Source: Variovorax sp. (GTDB lineage Bacteria > Pseudomonadota > Gammaproteobacteria > Burkholderiales > Burkholderiaceae_C). Taken from it: a stretch of DNA of 37,257 bases. A program made the position numbers and the translations under genes. This document shows, piece after piece, positions 1-9,269 of this stretch (positions within the stretch are counted from its first letter, which is position 1; each line of letters starts with the position of its first letter). The notes under the pieces are model-generated. The model made no database searches, was not told the origin of the DNA, and saw only the letters and a list, made by a program, of their open reading frames with translations. The stretch is from contig JANXTS010000062.1 in the NCBI GenBank assembly GCA_025352265.1, positions 1 through 37,257 on the forward strand. The letters run 5' to 3'.

Positions 1-726
1 CTCCAGCGGATTGACGCTGACCGGGACGTGATTCCGGGCACTGCACCCCTGGTGGTGGAAGTTGTAGCACTGGATTGGAAATGGCTGTTTATTTACCCAG
101 AGCTTGGCATTGCCACAGTGAACGAACTGGCGGCCCCGGTAGATCGGCCCATCGCCTTCAAGATCACCGCTTCATCGGTCATGAATTCATTTTTTATCCC
201 AACGTTGGCAGGACAAATTTACGCAATGCCCGGCATGGAAACCAAGCTGCACGCGGTGATCAACAAGCCAGGCGAGTTCGACGGCTTTTCTGCGAACTAC
301 AGCGGCGCCGGCTTTTCCGGCATGCGCTTCAAGTTCCACGGGATGAGCACGGCAGAGTTCGACAAGTGGGTCGATACCGCCAAGACCGAAAAAGCTGAAC
401 TGACGCGCGATGGCTACAAGCAGCTCGAACAGCCTAGTGAGCGTGAGCCAGTTCGTCGGTATGCCTCGGTAGCAACCGGACTCTACGAAGCAATCCTGAA
501 CCGTTGCGTGGAGAACAACAAGATGTGCATGAAAGACATGATGGCAATCGACGCTAAGGGAGGACTCGGCATTCCCGGCACAGTCAACCTGGCTTCGAGT
601 GCGGCTGCAGCGCGCTCAGTCCCCGGCGTTGAACAAAAGCCAGCCAAGTTGTATGTCGGCGCAATGTGCACCGCGCGCGATTACCCGGCCGACATCGCGC
701 TCTCCACTGCGGACCGTCCGCTCTGA
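1..726 (+). CDS. cyoA: Cytochrome o ubiquinol oxidase subunit II, 5' end outside window
   Basis: CyoA is the membrane-anchored periplasmic subunit of the proton-pumping cytochrome bo-type quinol oxidase. The frame is open from base 1, so the lipoprotein signal and the two membrane helices lie outside the window and the GTG at 28 is internal. What remains is the cupredoxin domain, with the family motifs ALDWKWLFIYPE, SSVMNSFFIPTLAGQIYAMPGM and SANYSGAGFSGMRF. The copper-A ligand pattern of cytochrome c oxidase subunit II is absent, as expected for a quinol oxidase. The C-terminal tail carries three cysteines (RCVENNKMC and GAMCTARD). cyoB follows after 97 bases. I am very sure of the family. 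Confidence 0.97.
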   Translation, partial: LQRIDADRDVIPGTAPLVVEVVALDWKWLFIYPELGIATVNELAAPVDRPIAFKITASSVMNSFFIPTLAGQIYAMPGMETKLHAVINKPGEFDGFSANYSGAGFSGMRFKFHGMSTAEFDKWVDTAKTEKAELTRDGYKQLEQPSEREPVRRYASVATGLYEAILNRCVENNKMCMKDMMAIDAKGGLGIPGTVNLASSAAAARSVPGVEQKPAKLYVGAMCTARDYPADIALSTADRPL

Positions 727-777
727 CGAGCACTTGCATCTTCAGCCCTCAGAGCTGCTCTAAACCGACTGTTCCCT

Positions 778-797
778 CACTGCGCAACACTGCGCAG
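778..797 (+). repeat. Tandem 10-bp repeat in the cyoA-cyoB gap
   Basis: CACTGCGCAA is followed directly by CACTGCGCAG, so nine of ten bases repeat at exactly one helical turn. It lies 26 bases before the cyoB start codon. No function can be assigned; it may be chance. Confidence 0.5.
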
Positions 798-823
798 CCC
801 CATTTTTGTCACCCGGACCCACG

Positions 824-2827
824 ATGTTCGACCATCTAGATATTACGAAGCTCGTCTTCGGCCGCCTTACTTGGGACGCGATCCCTTTTCATGACCCGAT
901 CTTGCTGGTGACCTTCATCGCCATCGGACTCGGTGGCGCAACGGTCCTCGGCGCGCTAACTTACTTCCGCGTGTGGGGCTACCTCTGGCGCGAATGGTTC
1001 ACCAGCATCGACCACAAGAAGATCGGGATCATGTACATCATCCTGGGTCTGGTGATGTTGCTGCGAGGCTTCTCCGACGCAATCATGATGCGCCTGCAAC
1101 AGGCAGTCTCTTTCGGTGATTCGGTGGGCTATTTGCCGCCACATCACTACGACCAGATTTTCACCGCGCACGGCGTGATCATGATTTTCTTCGTGGCCAT
1201 GCCGCTGATCGCGGGTCTGATGAATTTCGCAGTGCCGCTGCAAATCGGTGCACGCGACGTTGCATTTCCGTTCCTCAACAACCTGAGCTTCTGGATGACG
1301 GCCAGCGGCGCGGTGCTGGTCATGATGTCGCTGTTTTTCGGCGGCTTCGCGCGCACTGGATGGTTGGCCTATCCACCGCTTTCGGGGATCGCCTACAGCC
1401 CGGACGTGGGGGTCGACTACTACATATGGTCATTGCAGGTAGCAGGCATAGGTACGTTGCTGTCGGGGATCAACCTGATCGCGACGATCGTCAAGATGCG
1501 GGCGCCGGGCATGGGCCTGATGAAGATGCCAATCTTCACCTGGACCGCGCTCTGCACCAACGTGTTGATCGTCGCCGCCTTCCCGGTATTGACCGCTGTG
1601 CTCGGGTTGCTGGCACTCGACCGCTACGTGGGAACTGCGTTCTTCTCCAATGACTTCGGTGGCAACGCCATGATGTACGTCAACCTGATCTGGATCTGGG
1701 GCCATCCGGAGGTCTACATCCTGATCCTGCCGTTGTTCGGCGTGTTCTCCGAGGTGGTTTCGACCTTCTCCGGCAAACGCCTGTTCGGTTATGCCTCGAT
1801 GGTCTACGCGACGATCGTCATCACGATCCTGTCCTATCTGGTGTGGTTGCATCACTTCTTCACCATGGGTTCAGGCGCCAGCGTCAACTCGTTCTTCGGC
1901 ATCACCACGATGATCATCTCCATCCCTACCGGGGCGAAGATTTTCAATTGGCTGTTCACCATGTACCGCGGCCGCATCCGCTTCGAGGTGCCCATGTTGT
2001 GGACCATCGGCTTCATGATTACCTTCACGATCGGCGGCATGACCGGGGTCCTGCTCGCAGTGCCACCAGCCGACTTCGTGCTGCACAACAGCTTGTTCCT
2101 CGTGGCTCACTTTCACAACGTGATCATCGGCGGCGTGGTGTTCGGTGCGTTCGCCGGCATCAACTACTGGTTCCCGAAGGCGACCGGCTACAAGCTCGAT
2201 CCGTTTTGGGGTCGGGTGTCGTTCTGGTTCTGGGTTTCAGGTTTCTGGTTCGCGTTCATGCCGCTTTATGTGTTGGGCCTGATGGGCGTGACGCGGCGCC
2301 TGAGTCACTTCGACGATCCATCGCTCCAGATCTGGTTCCAGATCGCAGCCTTTGGAGCGTTCCTGGTCGCACTCGGCATCCTGTCGATGCTGATCCAGTT
2401 CTACGTGACCTTCCGCGATCGCGAAAAGCTCCGTGACACCACCGGCGACCCATGGGATGGCCGTACGCTCGAATGGTCGACCTCGTCGCCACCGCCTTCG
2501 TACAACTTTGCCTTCACACCGCAAGTCCACGATCTCGATGCCTGGACCGACATGAAAAAGAGGGGTTACGTGCGGCCGCTGCAAGGTTTCATTCCCATCC
2601 ACATGCCCAAGAACACCGGCACCGGCATCATCCTGGCCGGGCTGAGCGCGGTCTTTGGCTTCGCGGCAATCTGGCACATGTGGCCACTCGCCGCCCTGTC
2701 CTTCGTCGCCATCCTGGTGGTCGCTATCGGCCATACCTTCAACTACAAACGTGAGTTCTATATCGGTGCGGACGAAGTTCTCCGCGTTGAAAGCGAACGT
2801 ACGCAACTGCTGGCCAGCCATGTCTGA
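824..2827 (+). CDS. cyoB: Cytochrome o ubiquinol oxidase subunit I
   Basis: CyoB is the catalytic heme-copper subunit, which oxidises ubiquinol, reduces oxygen to water and pumps protons across the inner membrane. At 667 residues it has the E. coli CyoB length and is similar to it along its whole length. The quinol-binding residues known from E. coli (R71, D75, H98, Q101) correspond here to R81, D85, H108 and Q111, in [12 protein letters not shown] and PPHHYDQIF. The CuB and D-channel region [12 protein letters not shown] and the heme region [13 protein letters not shown] are intact. I chose ATG 824 because MFDHLDI begins like other CyoB proteins; an in-frame TTG at 806 is less likely. No good Shine-Dalgarno sequence precedes the start. 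Its end overlaps cyoC by 8 bases. Confidence 0.98.
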   Translation: MFDHLDITKLVFGRLTWDAIPFHDPILLVTFIAIGLGGATVLGALTYFRVWGYLWREWFTSIDHKKIGIMYIILGLVMLLRGFSDAIMMRLQQAVSFGDSVGYLPPHHYDQIFTAHGVIMIFFVAMPLIAGLMNFAVPLQIGARDVAFPFLNNLSFWMTASGAVLVMMSLFFGGFARTGWLAYPPLSGIAYSPDVGVDYYIWSLQVAGIGTLLSGINLIATIVKMRAPGMGLMKMPIFTWTALCTNVLIVAAFPVLTAVLGLLALDRYVGTAFFSNDFGGNAMMYVNLIWIWGHPEVYILILPLFGVFSEVVSTFSGKRLFGYASMVYATIVITILSYLVWLHHFFTMGSGASVNSFFGITTMIISIPTGAKIFNWLFTMYRGRIRFEVPMLWTIGFMITFTIGGMTGVLLAVPPADFVLHNSLFLVAHFHNVIIGGVVFGAFAGINYWFPKATGYKLDPFWGRVSFWFWVSGFWFAFMPLYVLGLMGVTRRLSHFDDPSLQIWFQIAAFGAFLVALGILSMLIQFYVTFRDREKLRDTTGDPWDGRTLEWSTSSPPPSYNFAFTPQVHDLDAWTDMKKRGYVRPLQGFIPIHMPKNTGTGIILAGLSAVFGFAAIWHMWPLAALSFVAILVVAIGHTFNYKREFYIGADEVLRVESERTQLLASHV

Positions 2828-3473
2828 GTTCACTATTTCCTCACCGCCCGGCACCATGGCTGAAAAAGTCAGCACGCCCGCGAACCTGCGGTTTTTCGTA
2901 CCGGAAGAGGTACATCCCGAAAACGGCACTCTGCTCGGTTTCTGGCTCTACCTGATGAGCGACTGCCTCATCTTTGCCGTGCTGTTCGCGGTCTATGCGG
3001 TGCTAGGCCGCAACTACGCGGCCGGACCTTCAGGCGCGGACTTGTTCGATCTGCCGCTGGTAGCGTTGAACACTTCAATGCTGCTGCTGTCGTCCATCAC
3101 CTACGGCTTCGCCATGCTGGAGATGCAGCGCAAGCGGCTGCGACCGGTATTGGCGTGGCTCGCGGTCACCGGTCTGCTGGGTGCCGCCTTCATCGGCTTG
3201 GAGCTGTACGAATTCGCGCACCTCATCCACGAAGGCGCCGGGCCACAGCGCAGCGCGTTTTTGTCGTCGTTCTTCACTCTGGTCGGCACGCACGGCTTGC
3301 ACGTGGCCGTTGGCATCGTTTGGTTGGTTACGCTCATGGTGCAGGTTGCGCGCGGCGGCCTGATCCTGGAGAACCGGCGGCGGTTGATGTGCCTTTCCAT
3401 GTTTTGGCACTTTCTTGACGTCGTATGGATTGGCGTCTTCACCTTTGTCTATCTGATGGGATCCCTGCAATGA
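2820..3473 (+). CDS. cyoC: Cytochrome o ubiquinol oxidase subunit III
   Basis: CyoC is the small integral subunit III of the heme-copper quinol oxidase and stabilises the complex. The 217-residue product has five hydrophobic helices and family signatures such as [34 protein letters not shown] and [16 protein letters not shown]. The ATG at 2820 lies inside the last codons of cyoB (8-base overlap), which implies translational coupling. The open frame runs further upstream, but that part is a shadow of cyoB. The stop codon overlaps the cyoD start as ATGA. Confidence 0.97.
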   Translation: MSEFTISSPPGTMAEKVSTPANLRFFVPEEVHPENGTLLGFWLYLMSDCLIFAVLFAVYAVLGRNYAAGPSGADLFDLPLVALNTSMLLLSSITYGFAMLEMQRKRLRPVLAWLAVTGLLGAAFIGLELYEFAHLIHEGAGPQRSAFLSSFFTLVGTHGLHVAVGIVWLVTLMVQVARGGLILENRRRLMCLSMFWHFLDVVWIGVFTFVYLMGSLQ

Positions 3474-3880
3474 GCGCGCACATCGAAGCAACACCTTCCC
3501 ACGGGTCGAACGACGGACATGGAGAACATCACGAAGCCGACGCCGGTGCTCCGCACAGCACCTTCAACGGCTACATGACTGGATTCGTGTTGGCGGTCAT
3601 CCTCACCGCGATTCCGTTCGCGATCGTCATGGGCAAGGTTTTCGACAAGTCGAGCACGACGGCATTTGTCATCCTGGCGTTGGCGGTGGTTCAGATCGTC
3701 GTCCACATGATTTACTTTCTCCACATGAGCACCAAGACAGAGGGCGGGTGGTCGTTGCTGGCGCTGGTCTTCACGCTGGTACTGGTGGTAATCACGCTCA
3801 GCGGCTCGATCTGGGTGATGTACCACTTGAACTACAACATGATGCCGCCGTCCATGCAGGAAATGAAGAACATGCCTTGA
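3470..3880 (+). CDS. cyoD: Cytochrome o ubiquinol oxidase subunit IV
   Basis: CyoD is the three-helix accessory subunit IV that assists assembly of the oxidase at the CuB site. The 136-residue product has a histidine-rich N-terminus (roughly residues 2-24), then three membrane helices. Typical of the family are [34 protein letters not shown] and [15 protein letters not shown]. The ATG at 3470 overlaps the cyoC stop by four bases. E. coli has cyoE (heme O synthase) next in the operon; here a SURF1 gene occupies that place. Confidence 0.96.
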   Translation: MSAHIEATPSHGSNDGHGEHHEADAGAPHSTFNGYMTGFVLAVILTAIPFAIVMGKVFDKSSTTAFVILALAVVQIVVHMIYFLHMSTKTEGGWSLLALVFTLVLVVITLSGSIWVMYHLNYNMMPPSMQEMKNMP

Positions 3881-4593
3881 AGCGAATTGCACTGGTCTGC
3901 TGCGCGTTCCTGGTTTTTGCCGGGTTCACGGCGCTCGGAATTTGGCAGATAGAACGATTGGCATGGAAGCTCGACCTGATTGAACGCGTCAATCAGCGTG
4001 TGCACCTCCTCGCGACCTCACCGCCGGCTACAGCGCGATGGACAGAGGTGAACAAGGCCGAGGACGAGTACCGGCACGTCAAAATCAAGGGCGTGTTTCT
4101 GTATGACCTCGAGACTCTGGTGCAGGCCAGTACCAAGCTCGGAACGGGCTTTTGGGTACTAACGCCTTTGCGCCAAGCTGACGGTAGCGCGGTCATCGTC
4201 AACCGCGGCTTTGTACCGCCCGACGAGGCCGATCGTACGAAGCGTGCGACCACCGAAACCGTTGGCGAGGTCGATGTCACGGGCCTGTTGCGCATGACCG
4301 AACCCCGTGGGGGTTTCCTGAGGCACAACGACCCTGTTGCCAATCGCTGGTTCTCGCGCGATGTCGCGGCCATAGCGAGTGCGCGCAACGTGGCCGATGT
4401 AGCGCCCTTTTTCGTCGATGAAGATGCGCCGTCGACAGAAAACATTCTGCAATGGCCCCGCGGCGGTCTCACCATCATTGCGTTCTACAACAACCATCTG
4501 GTCTACGTGTTCACATGGTTCGCGCTTGCGCTGATGACCGCTCTTGCCGCTTGGTGGTTCGTTCGCGAAGAACGCAAACCACGCCTCGACTGA
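3877..4593 (+). CDS. SURF1-family oxidase assembly protein
   Basis: SURF1 proteins help deliver heme A/O to subunit I of heme-copper oxidases. The 238-residue product has the standard layout: an N-terminal membrane helix (about residues 3-25, ending in FTALGIWQIERLAWK), a periplasmic domain and a C-terminal helix (about 210-230, in YNNHLVYVFTWFALAL). Family motifs are GIWQxxRxxWK, VxVxRGFVP-like VIVNRGFVPPDEAD, and NNHLxYxxTWF. The start is inferred as TTG 3877, overlapping the cyoD stop as TTGA; in-frame ATGs further upstream lie inside cyoD. Surf1 paralogues dedicated to a quinol oxidase are known in Paracoccus (Surf1q), and the position here suggests the same role. Confidence 0.93.
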   Translation: MKRIALVCCAFLVFAGFTALGIWQIERLAWKLDLIERVNQRVHLLATSPPATARWTEVNKAEDEYRHVKIKGVFLYDLETLVQASTKLGTGFWVLTPLRQADGSAVIVNRGFVPPDEADRTKRATTETVGEVDVTGLLRMTEPRGGFLRHNDPVANRWFSRDVAAIASARNVADVAPFFVDEDAPSTENILQWPRGGLTIIAFYNNHLVYVFTWFALALMTALAAWWFVREERKPRLD

Positions 4594-4597
4594 CCTT

Positions 4598-5941
4598 ATG
4601 ACGAGCCTCCTGCAAGCAACCGGTGCCGGGCGTTTCGACGATTCCAGTGGTTTAAAGAACATGCAGCAACTGATCCAGTTGCGCTGGATCGCAGTGGTCG
4701 GCCAACTGGTCACGATCGAGGTCGTTTACTACGGCTTCGGCATCAGTCTGCCAATCGACCTGATGCTCGCTGTGCTGACGGGGCTCACCGCATTCAATCT
4801 CGCGAGCTTGCTGCGCTGGCGCGTGCCGCGAGCGGTCACCAAGACCGAACTCTTTGTCTCACTGCTGGTGGACGTCGGCTCCTTGACCGCGCAGCTCTAT
4901 CTGAGTGGCGGTGTTACCAATCCCTTCGTTTTTCTGTACCTGCTGCAAGTCACTCTGGGAGCCGTACTGCTCGATGCATGGTCCATCCGCACGATGGTCG
5001 GCATCACCACCGCGTGCTTCGTAGGCCTTGCGGTGTTCGGCCGGCCGTTGCCGCTTTCCTCCGACCTGAGCCAGGGTCTGTCCAGCCCCTACGTGCAGGG
5101 CATGTTGATCTGCTTCGCGCTGAATGCGGGCTTACTGGTGGTCTTCATCACCCGCATCAACGGCAATCTGCGCGAGCGCGATGCGCGGTTGTCCGACCTG
5201 CGCCAGCGCGCCGCCGAAGAGGAGCACATCGTGCGCATGGGCCTTCTCGCCTCGGGTGCTGCACACGAACTCGGCACTCCGCTCGCCACGCTCGCCGTCA
5301 TCCTCGGCGACTGGCGGCGCATGCCGGCCTTCACTGCCGATGCTGAGCTGTTGCAAGAGGTCTGCGAAATGGAGGCGCAAGTGCAGCGTTGCAAGACCAT
5401 CGTGAGCGGCATCCTGCTGTCGGCCGGCGAGGCGCGCGGCGAGTCTTCGGTCAGGACCACCATTTGCACCTTTCTAGACGACCTTGCCGAAGAGTGGCGC
5501 ACCACGCGCAACGGACGCGTCTTCGTCTACCGCAACCTCTTTGCGCCCGACATGCCGATGGTGTCGGACTCGGCCCTGAAACAGATGGTTTGCAACGTCC
5601 TGGACAACGCGATCGAGGCTTCACCGCATGGTGTGGGCCTGGACGCGGCGCACGATGCCGTCGCCGACGCGTTGATCTTGACGGTCACCGATGCCGGCCC
5701 TGGATTCCAGCGGGAGATGCTTGCCGAATTTGGCAAGCCCTACCAGTCGAGCAAGGGACGGACCGGCGGCGGACTCGGTCTCTTCCTCGTCGTGAACGTG
5801 GCACGCACGCTGGGTGGCAGCGTGGTGGCGCGCAACCGACCCGAAGGGGGCGCCGTGGTAACGATCACCTTGCCATTGGCGGCGATCACCCTGGAGGATG
5901 ACGACGAAAGACATCATCAGGATGACGACGATGGAAACTGA
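4598..5941 (+). CDS. regB: RegB/PrrB-type redox sensor histidine kinase
   Basis: This is a membrane sensor kinase of the RegB/PrrB/ActS family, which phosphorylates a RegA-type regulator in response to redox state. The 447-residue protein has an N-terminal block of about six helices, the quinone-binding signature GGVTNPF at residues 104-110, the H-box HELGTPLATLAV with phospho-accepting H223, and a C-terminal ATPase domain (NVLDNAIEASPHG; DAGPGF; GGGLGLFLVVN). By my count a cysteine, in VQRCKTIV, falls at 265, the number of the redox-active Cys265 of Rhodobacter capsulatus RegB. The start at 4598 is four bases after the SURF1 stop, so the sensor is in the oxidase operon. Family knowledge predicts control of respiratory genes; that it controls this cyo operon is inference. 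Confidence 0.93.
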   Translation: MTSLLQATGAGRFDDSSGLKNMQQLIQLRWIAVVGQLVTIEVVYYGFGISLPIDLMLAVLTGLTAFNLASLLRWRVPRAVTKTELFVSLLVDVGSLTAQLYLSGGVTNPFVFLYLLQVTLGAVLLDAWSIRTMVGITTACFVGLAVFGRPLPLSSDLSQGLSSPYVQGMLICFALNAGLLVVFITRINGNLRERDARLSDLRQRAAEEEHIVRMGLLASGAAHELGTPLATLAVILGDWRRMPAFTADAELLQEVCEMEAQVQRCKTIVSGILLSAGEARGESSVRTTICTFLDDLAEEWRTTRNGRVFVYRNLFAPDMPMVSDSALKQMVCNVLDNAIEASPHGVGLDAAHDAVADALILTVTDAGPGFQREMLAEFGKPYQSSKGRTGGGLGLFLVVNVARTLGGSVVARNRPEGGAVVTITLPLAAITLEDDDERHHQDDDDGN

Positions 5942-6500
5942 ACGGCTGCTACTCATCATCGAAGACGATGCCGCCTTCGCCCGAACGCTTGGACGCTCCT
6001 TCGAGCGGCGTGGCTACACGGTGATGCTCGCGACCAGCCTGGACCAGGCACTTGTGCTGGTGGAGGGCGATCATCAAGAAGGAGATGATCAAACGTCGGG
6101 TCGAACGCCCGGTTACGCAGTGGTCGACCTCAAGCTCAACGGCGACGCGTCGGGCCTGGCTTGCGTGCGCGCGCTGCATGCGCACGACCCCGAGATGCTC
6201 ATCGTGGTGCTGACCGGTTTCGCCAGCATTGCGACGGCCGTCGAAGCCATCAAGCTCGGCGCCTGCTACTACCTGGCAAAACCCTCAAACACCGACGACA
6301 TCGAGGCCGCCTTCGGCCGGGCGGCAGGGAATGCCGAAGTCGAGCTGACCAACCGCTCGTCGTCGATCAAGACACTCGAATGGGAGCGCATTCACGAGAC
6401 GCTGGCACAGACCGGCTTCAACATCTCGGAGACCGCGCGGCGGCTGGGAATGCACCGCCGCACACTGGCGCGCAAGCTCGAAAAGCAGCGCGTCAAATAG
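5931..6500 (+). CDS. regA: RegA/PrrA-type response regulator
   Basis: This is the partner of the preceding kinase. The receiver domain starts at LLLIIEDDAAFARTL, has its phospho-acceptor aspartate at D66 (AVVDLKLNG) and the conserved lysine in YLAKPS. The C-terminus is a Fis-type helix-turn-helix, ISETARRLGMHRRTLARKL, nearly diagnostic of RegA/ActR. A charged insert (EGDHQEGDDQTSG) before the phosphorylation site makes the receiver slightly longer than usual. Three in-frame ATGs are possible (5898, 5922, 5931). I prefer 5931 because AGGA at 5919-5922 is well spaced and the receiver begins at once. It overlaps the kinase end, and its stop is nine bases from the converging metQ stop. Confidence 0.93.
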   Translation: METERLLLIIEDDAAFARTLGRSFERRGYTVMLATSLDQALVLVEGDHQEGDDQTSGRTPGYAVVDLKLNGDASGLACVRALHAHDPEMLIVVLTGFASIATAVEAIKLGACYYLAKPSNTDDIEAAFGRAAGNAEVELTNRSSSIKTLEWERIHETLAQTGFNISETARRLGMHRRTLARKLEKQRVK

Positions 6501-6509
6501 CTCGATTGC

Positions 6510-7304
6510 TTACCAACCGGCCAGCACCGCGCCCTTGAACTCGGTCTGGATGTAGTTGCGCACCGCTTCCGAGTGGTAGGCCTTGACCAGCTTGGCGACC
6601 CATGGCTTGTCCTTGTCCTGCTCGCGCACGGCCAAAATATTCACGTAAGGACTCTTGGTACTTTCCTGAGCGATGGCGTCCTTCGGGTTCAGCCCGGCGG
6701 ACAGTGCGAAGTTGGTGTTGACGGCGGACGCATCGAGGTCGTCCAGCGTGCGCGGCAATTGCGCCGCGTCGACCTCGACGAACTTGATCTTCTTCGGGTT
6801 TTCGACAATGTCGAGCGGCGTCGCTTTCAGGCCGGCTTCAGGCCGCAGCTTGATCAGGCCTTGATCCTGAAACGTCAGCAGCACGCGGCCACCATTGGTC
6901 GGGTCGTTGGGAATGCCGATGCGCGCGCCCTCTTTCAGGTCTTTCAGGCTCTTGACCTTCTTCGAGTAGATGCCGATCGGGAAGTTGACCGTGTATGCCA
7001 CGCTGACGATCTTGTAGCCGCGGTCTTTTACCTGCTGGTCGAGATATGGCTTGTGCTGGTAGCTGTTGGCATCGAGATCGCCTGCCGCCAGCGCAGCGTT
7101 GGGCTGCACGTAGTCGCTGAATTCGACGATCTGGATCTTCAAACCGTCTTGCTCGGCGATCTTCTTCACCTGCTCGAAGATCTGCGCGTGCGGCCCGGCC
7201 GTAACGCCGATCTTGAGTGGTTTGTCTTGTGCCAATGCCGGCAGCGCAAAGGCGCTGATGAGCGAGGCGGCAAGCAGCGTACGAAGGGAAGAACGTTTGT
7301 TCAT
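6510..7304 (-). CDS. metQ: Methionine ABC transporter substrate-binding protein
   Basis: MetQ binds methionine in the periplasm and hands it to the MetNI importer. The 264-residue protein begins with a signal peptide cleaved near ALAQ-DKPL. No lipobox cysteine is visible, so unlike many MetQ proteins it looks soluble. NlpA/MetQ family motifs are KIGVTAGPHAQIFEQVK, DYVQPNAALAAGDLDANSYQ, ARIGIPNDPTNGGRVL and VNTNFALSAGLNP. A Shine-Dalgarno-like AAGGA lies upstream of ATG 7304. It is the last gene of metN-metI-metQ, with a 65-base gap after metI. Confidence 0.96.
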   Translation of the reverse strand: MNKRSSLRTLLAASLISAFALPALAQDKPLKIGVTAGPHAQIFEQVKKIAEQDGLKIQIVEFSDYVQPNAALAAGDLDANSYQHKPYLDQQVKDRGYKIVSVAYTVNFPIGIYSKKVKSLKDLKEGARIGIPNDPTNGGRVLLTFQDQGLIKLRPEAGLKATPLDIVENPKKIKFVEVDAAQLPRTLDDLDASAVNTNFALSAGLNPKDAIAQESTKSPYVNILAVREQDKDKPWVAKLVKAYHSEAVRNYIQTEFKGAVLAGW

Positions 7305-7369
7305 TTTTTATGGTTCCTTAAGAAGAGATGGAAAGAAAAAGGTAATTTCAACGTCGAATCGAAGAGCGT

Positions 7370-8035
7370 TCAGCGATGTGAAAGTCTGCGCACGAGCCAG
7401 TCGCCTGCGCTCTGCACCGCCTGCACGAAGACGATCAGCACCAGGACCACGGCCAGCATGATCTCAGGCAAAAATCGCTGGTAGCCATAACGAATGCCAA
7501 GGTCGCCCAGCCCACCACCGCCGATCGCGCCAGCCATCGCCGAGTAGCCGGTCAGGCTCACGAAGGTGATGGTCAATCCGGCCACGATGCCGGGCAGCGC
7601 CTCGGGCAACAGCACCTTGAAAACGATCTGCAGGGTGGTTGCGCCCATCGCAATGGCGGCCTCGATCAGACCTTGATCGACTTCGCGAAGCGACGTTTCA
7701 ACAAGTCGCGCAATGAAGGGCGCGGCTGCGATCGTCAGCGGAACGATGGCCGCGGCGGTACCGATCGAAGTGCCGGTGATGAAGCGTGTCAGCGGAATGA
7801 TCGCCACTAGCAGGATGATGAACGGCGTCGAACGCACGGCGTTGACGAAGCCACCGACGATGCGATTCGCAGCCGGGTTCTGCAGCACGCCGCCGCGGTC
7901 CGACAGCCGGAGGTAGACGCCGAGCGGCACGCCGATGAGCGCACCGACAAGGCCGGAGATACCGACCATCGCCAGAGTTTCCCAAAGCGATGTCGCGAAG
8001 AGTTCGAGCATCGGCCCGGTGAAGTGATCAAGCAT
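7370..8035 (-). CDS. metI: Methionine ABC transporter permease
   Basis: MetI is the inner-membrane channel of the D/L-methionine importer. The 221-residue product has five hydrophobic helices and the permease EAA-like loop [25 protein letters not shown] (read as two parts, [10 protein letters not shown] and [10 protein letters not shown]). Other family segments are [17 protein letters not shown] and [20 protein letters not shown]. Its ATG at 8035 lies inside the end of metN (8-base overlap), so the two are translationally coupled. Confidence 0.96.
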   Translation of the reverse strand: MLDHFTGPMLELFATSLWETLAMVGISGLVGALIGVPLGVYLRLSDRGGVLQNPAANRIVGGFVNAVRSTPFIILLVAIIPLTRFITGTSIGTAAAIVPLTIAAAPFIARLVETSLREVDQGLIEAAIAMGATTLQIVFKVLLPEALPGIVAGLTITFVSLTGYSAMAGAIGGGGLGDLGIRYGYQRFLPEIMLAVVLVLIVFVQAVQSAGDWLVRRLSHR

Positions 8036-9080
8036 GGTTCAGTTCCTGCACCCGAACGCCGATATCGCGCAAGTGGGCGACCGCGGCGGCGAGTTGGTCG
8101 TGTGCACCGCGTGCGAATACCGCCAGCGAGCCGAACGGCCGACCCTGGATCTCGTCGATCTGCCCGTGCACGATAGACAGATCGAGGCCGAAGCGCCGTG
8201 TCAGGTCCGACAGCACCGGCTGGTCGGACGCATCGCCAGAGAACGCGAGGCGCAGAAGCTGGCCTTCATTGCCTTGCGTGCTTTTGCTACCCGACATCAG
8301 CGCCCGGATACGCACCAGAACGCTCTCCGGCAGGGCCTGCGGCACGATGTCGTCGAGCAGGCTGCGCGTCGTTTCATGTTGCGGCCGCGTGAAAACATCC
8401 AGCACGGCGCCCTGCTCCACGATGCGCCCGGCATCGAGCACGGCCACGCGATGGGCCACCTGCTTGATGACCTGCATCTGGTGGGTGATTAGCACGACGG
8501 TGAGGCCGAACTCGCGATTGATCTGCTCCAGCAACCCTAGGATGGAGCGAGTGGTTTCAGGGTCGAGAGCCGAGGTGGCTTCGTCCGACAGCAGTACCTT
8601 CGGTCGGTTCGCCAAGGCACGCGCGATACCAACGCGCTGCTTCTGCCCGCCGCTGATCTGCGCCGGATACCGGTCGGCCAAAGCAGTGAGTCCGACCAGA
8701 TCCAGCAAGGGGTTCACGCGCGCCTTGATCTCGGCGCGGCTCTGGCCCGCGAGCTCCAGCGGAAGCGCCACGTTGTCGTATACGGTGCGCGACGACAGCA
8801 AATTAAAGTGCTGAAAGATCATGCCGATTTCCCGGCGCGCGGCACGCAAGGCGGGGCCGTCTTTCAGCGCGGTAATGTCTTGACCCGCCACGTAGACGCT
8901 GCCGCGCGAAGGCCGGTTCAGAAGGCTGATGGTGCGCACCAGCGAGCTCTTGCCCGCGCCGCTTCGCCCGATGATGCCGAACACCTCGCCGGCCGGCACC
9001 GACAGGTCGACGCCGCGCAGGGCTTCGACCTTGCCCTGCGGACCCTCGTAGGTCTGGTGGATGTCTTTGAGTTCGATCAT
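8028..9080 (-). CDS. metN: Methionine ABC transporter ATP-binding protein
   Basis: MetN is the ATPase of the methionine importer. The 350-residue protein has Walker [11 protein letters not shown], the Q-loop [12 protein letters not shown], the signature [15 protein letters not shown], Walker [13 protein letters not shown] and the switch histidine in VVLITHQM. The last ~75 residues form the NIL/ACT-like domain, where methionine binds and inhibits transport in E. coli MetN. It is the first gene of the operon. The Shine-Dalgarno sequence before ATG 9080 is weak. An inverted repeat lies 54-67 bases upstream. Confidence 0.97.
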   Translation of the reverse strand: MIELKDIHQTYEGPQGKVEALRGVDLSVPAGEVFGIIGRSGAGKSSLVRTISLLNRPSRGSVYVAGQDITALKDGPALRAARREIGMIFQHFNLLSSRTVYDNVALPLELAGQSRAEIKARVNPLLDLVGLTALADRYPAQISGGQKQRVGIARALANRPKVLLSDEATSALDPETTRSILGLLEQINREFGLTVVLITHQMQVIKQVAHRVAVLDAGRIVEQGAVLDVFTRPQHETTRSLLDDIVPQALPESVLVRIRALMSGSKSTQGNEGQLLRLAFSGDASDQPVLSDLTRRFGLDLSIVHGQIDEIQGRPFGSLAVFARGAHDQLAAAVAHLRDIGVRVQELNHA

Positions 9081-9133
9081 GAAAAAAGCAAAGCCTTCGA
9101 GTCTCGCCGAAAAGCGAGCTGCGGTCAGGCCGG

Positions 9134-9147
9134 GGTCTGCTCAGACC
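9134..9147. promoter_or_regulatory. Inverted repeat upstream of metN
   Basis: GGTCTG-CT-CAGACC is a perfect 6-bp inverted repeat with a 2-base centre, 54-67 bases upstream of the metN start. Its size and place suit an operator for the methionine importer. A second, weaker hairpin (CTCGC, 6-base loop, GCGAG) lies at 9103-9118. No SAM riboswitch motif was recognised here. Confidence 0.4.
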
Positions 9148-9269
9148 GGATCGAAGAGGAACTTGAGTCCGCGGTGCGCACGCAAACGCTGCGTGAAGTG
9201 TTGCAGCACAGATCGCTCGGTGGTAGCGGCTGACCTGGTTGTGGCGACGAAACAAAGATCAGTCGGTTT

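Noticed and set aside
9103..9118. Hairpin CTCGC-loop-GCGAG as a terminator
   Set aside because: Stem is only 5 bp and no T-run directly follows on either strand; it lies just upstream of metN, where a terminator makes little sense.
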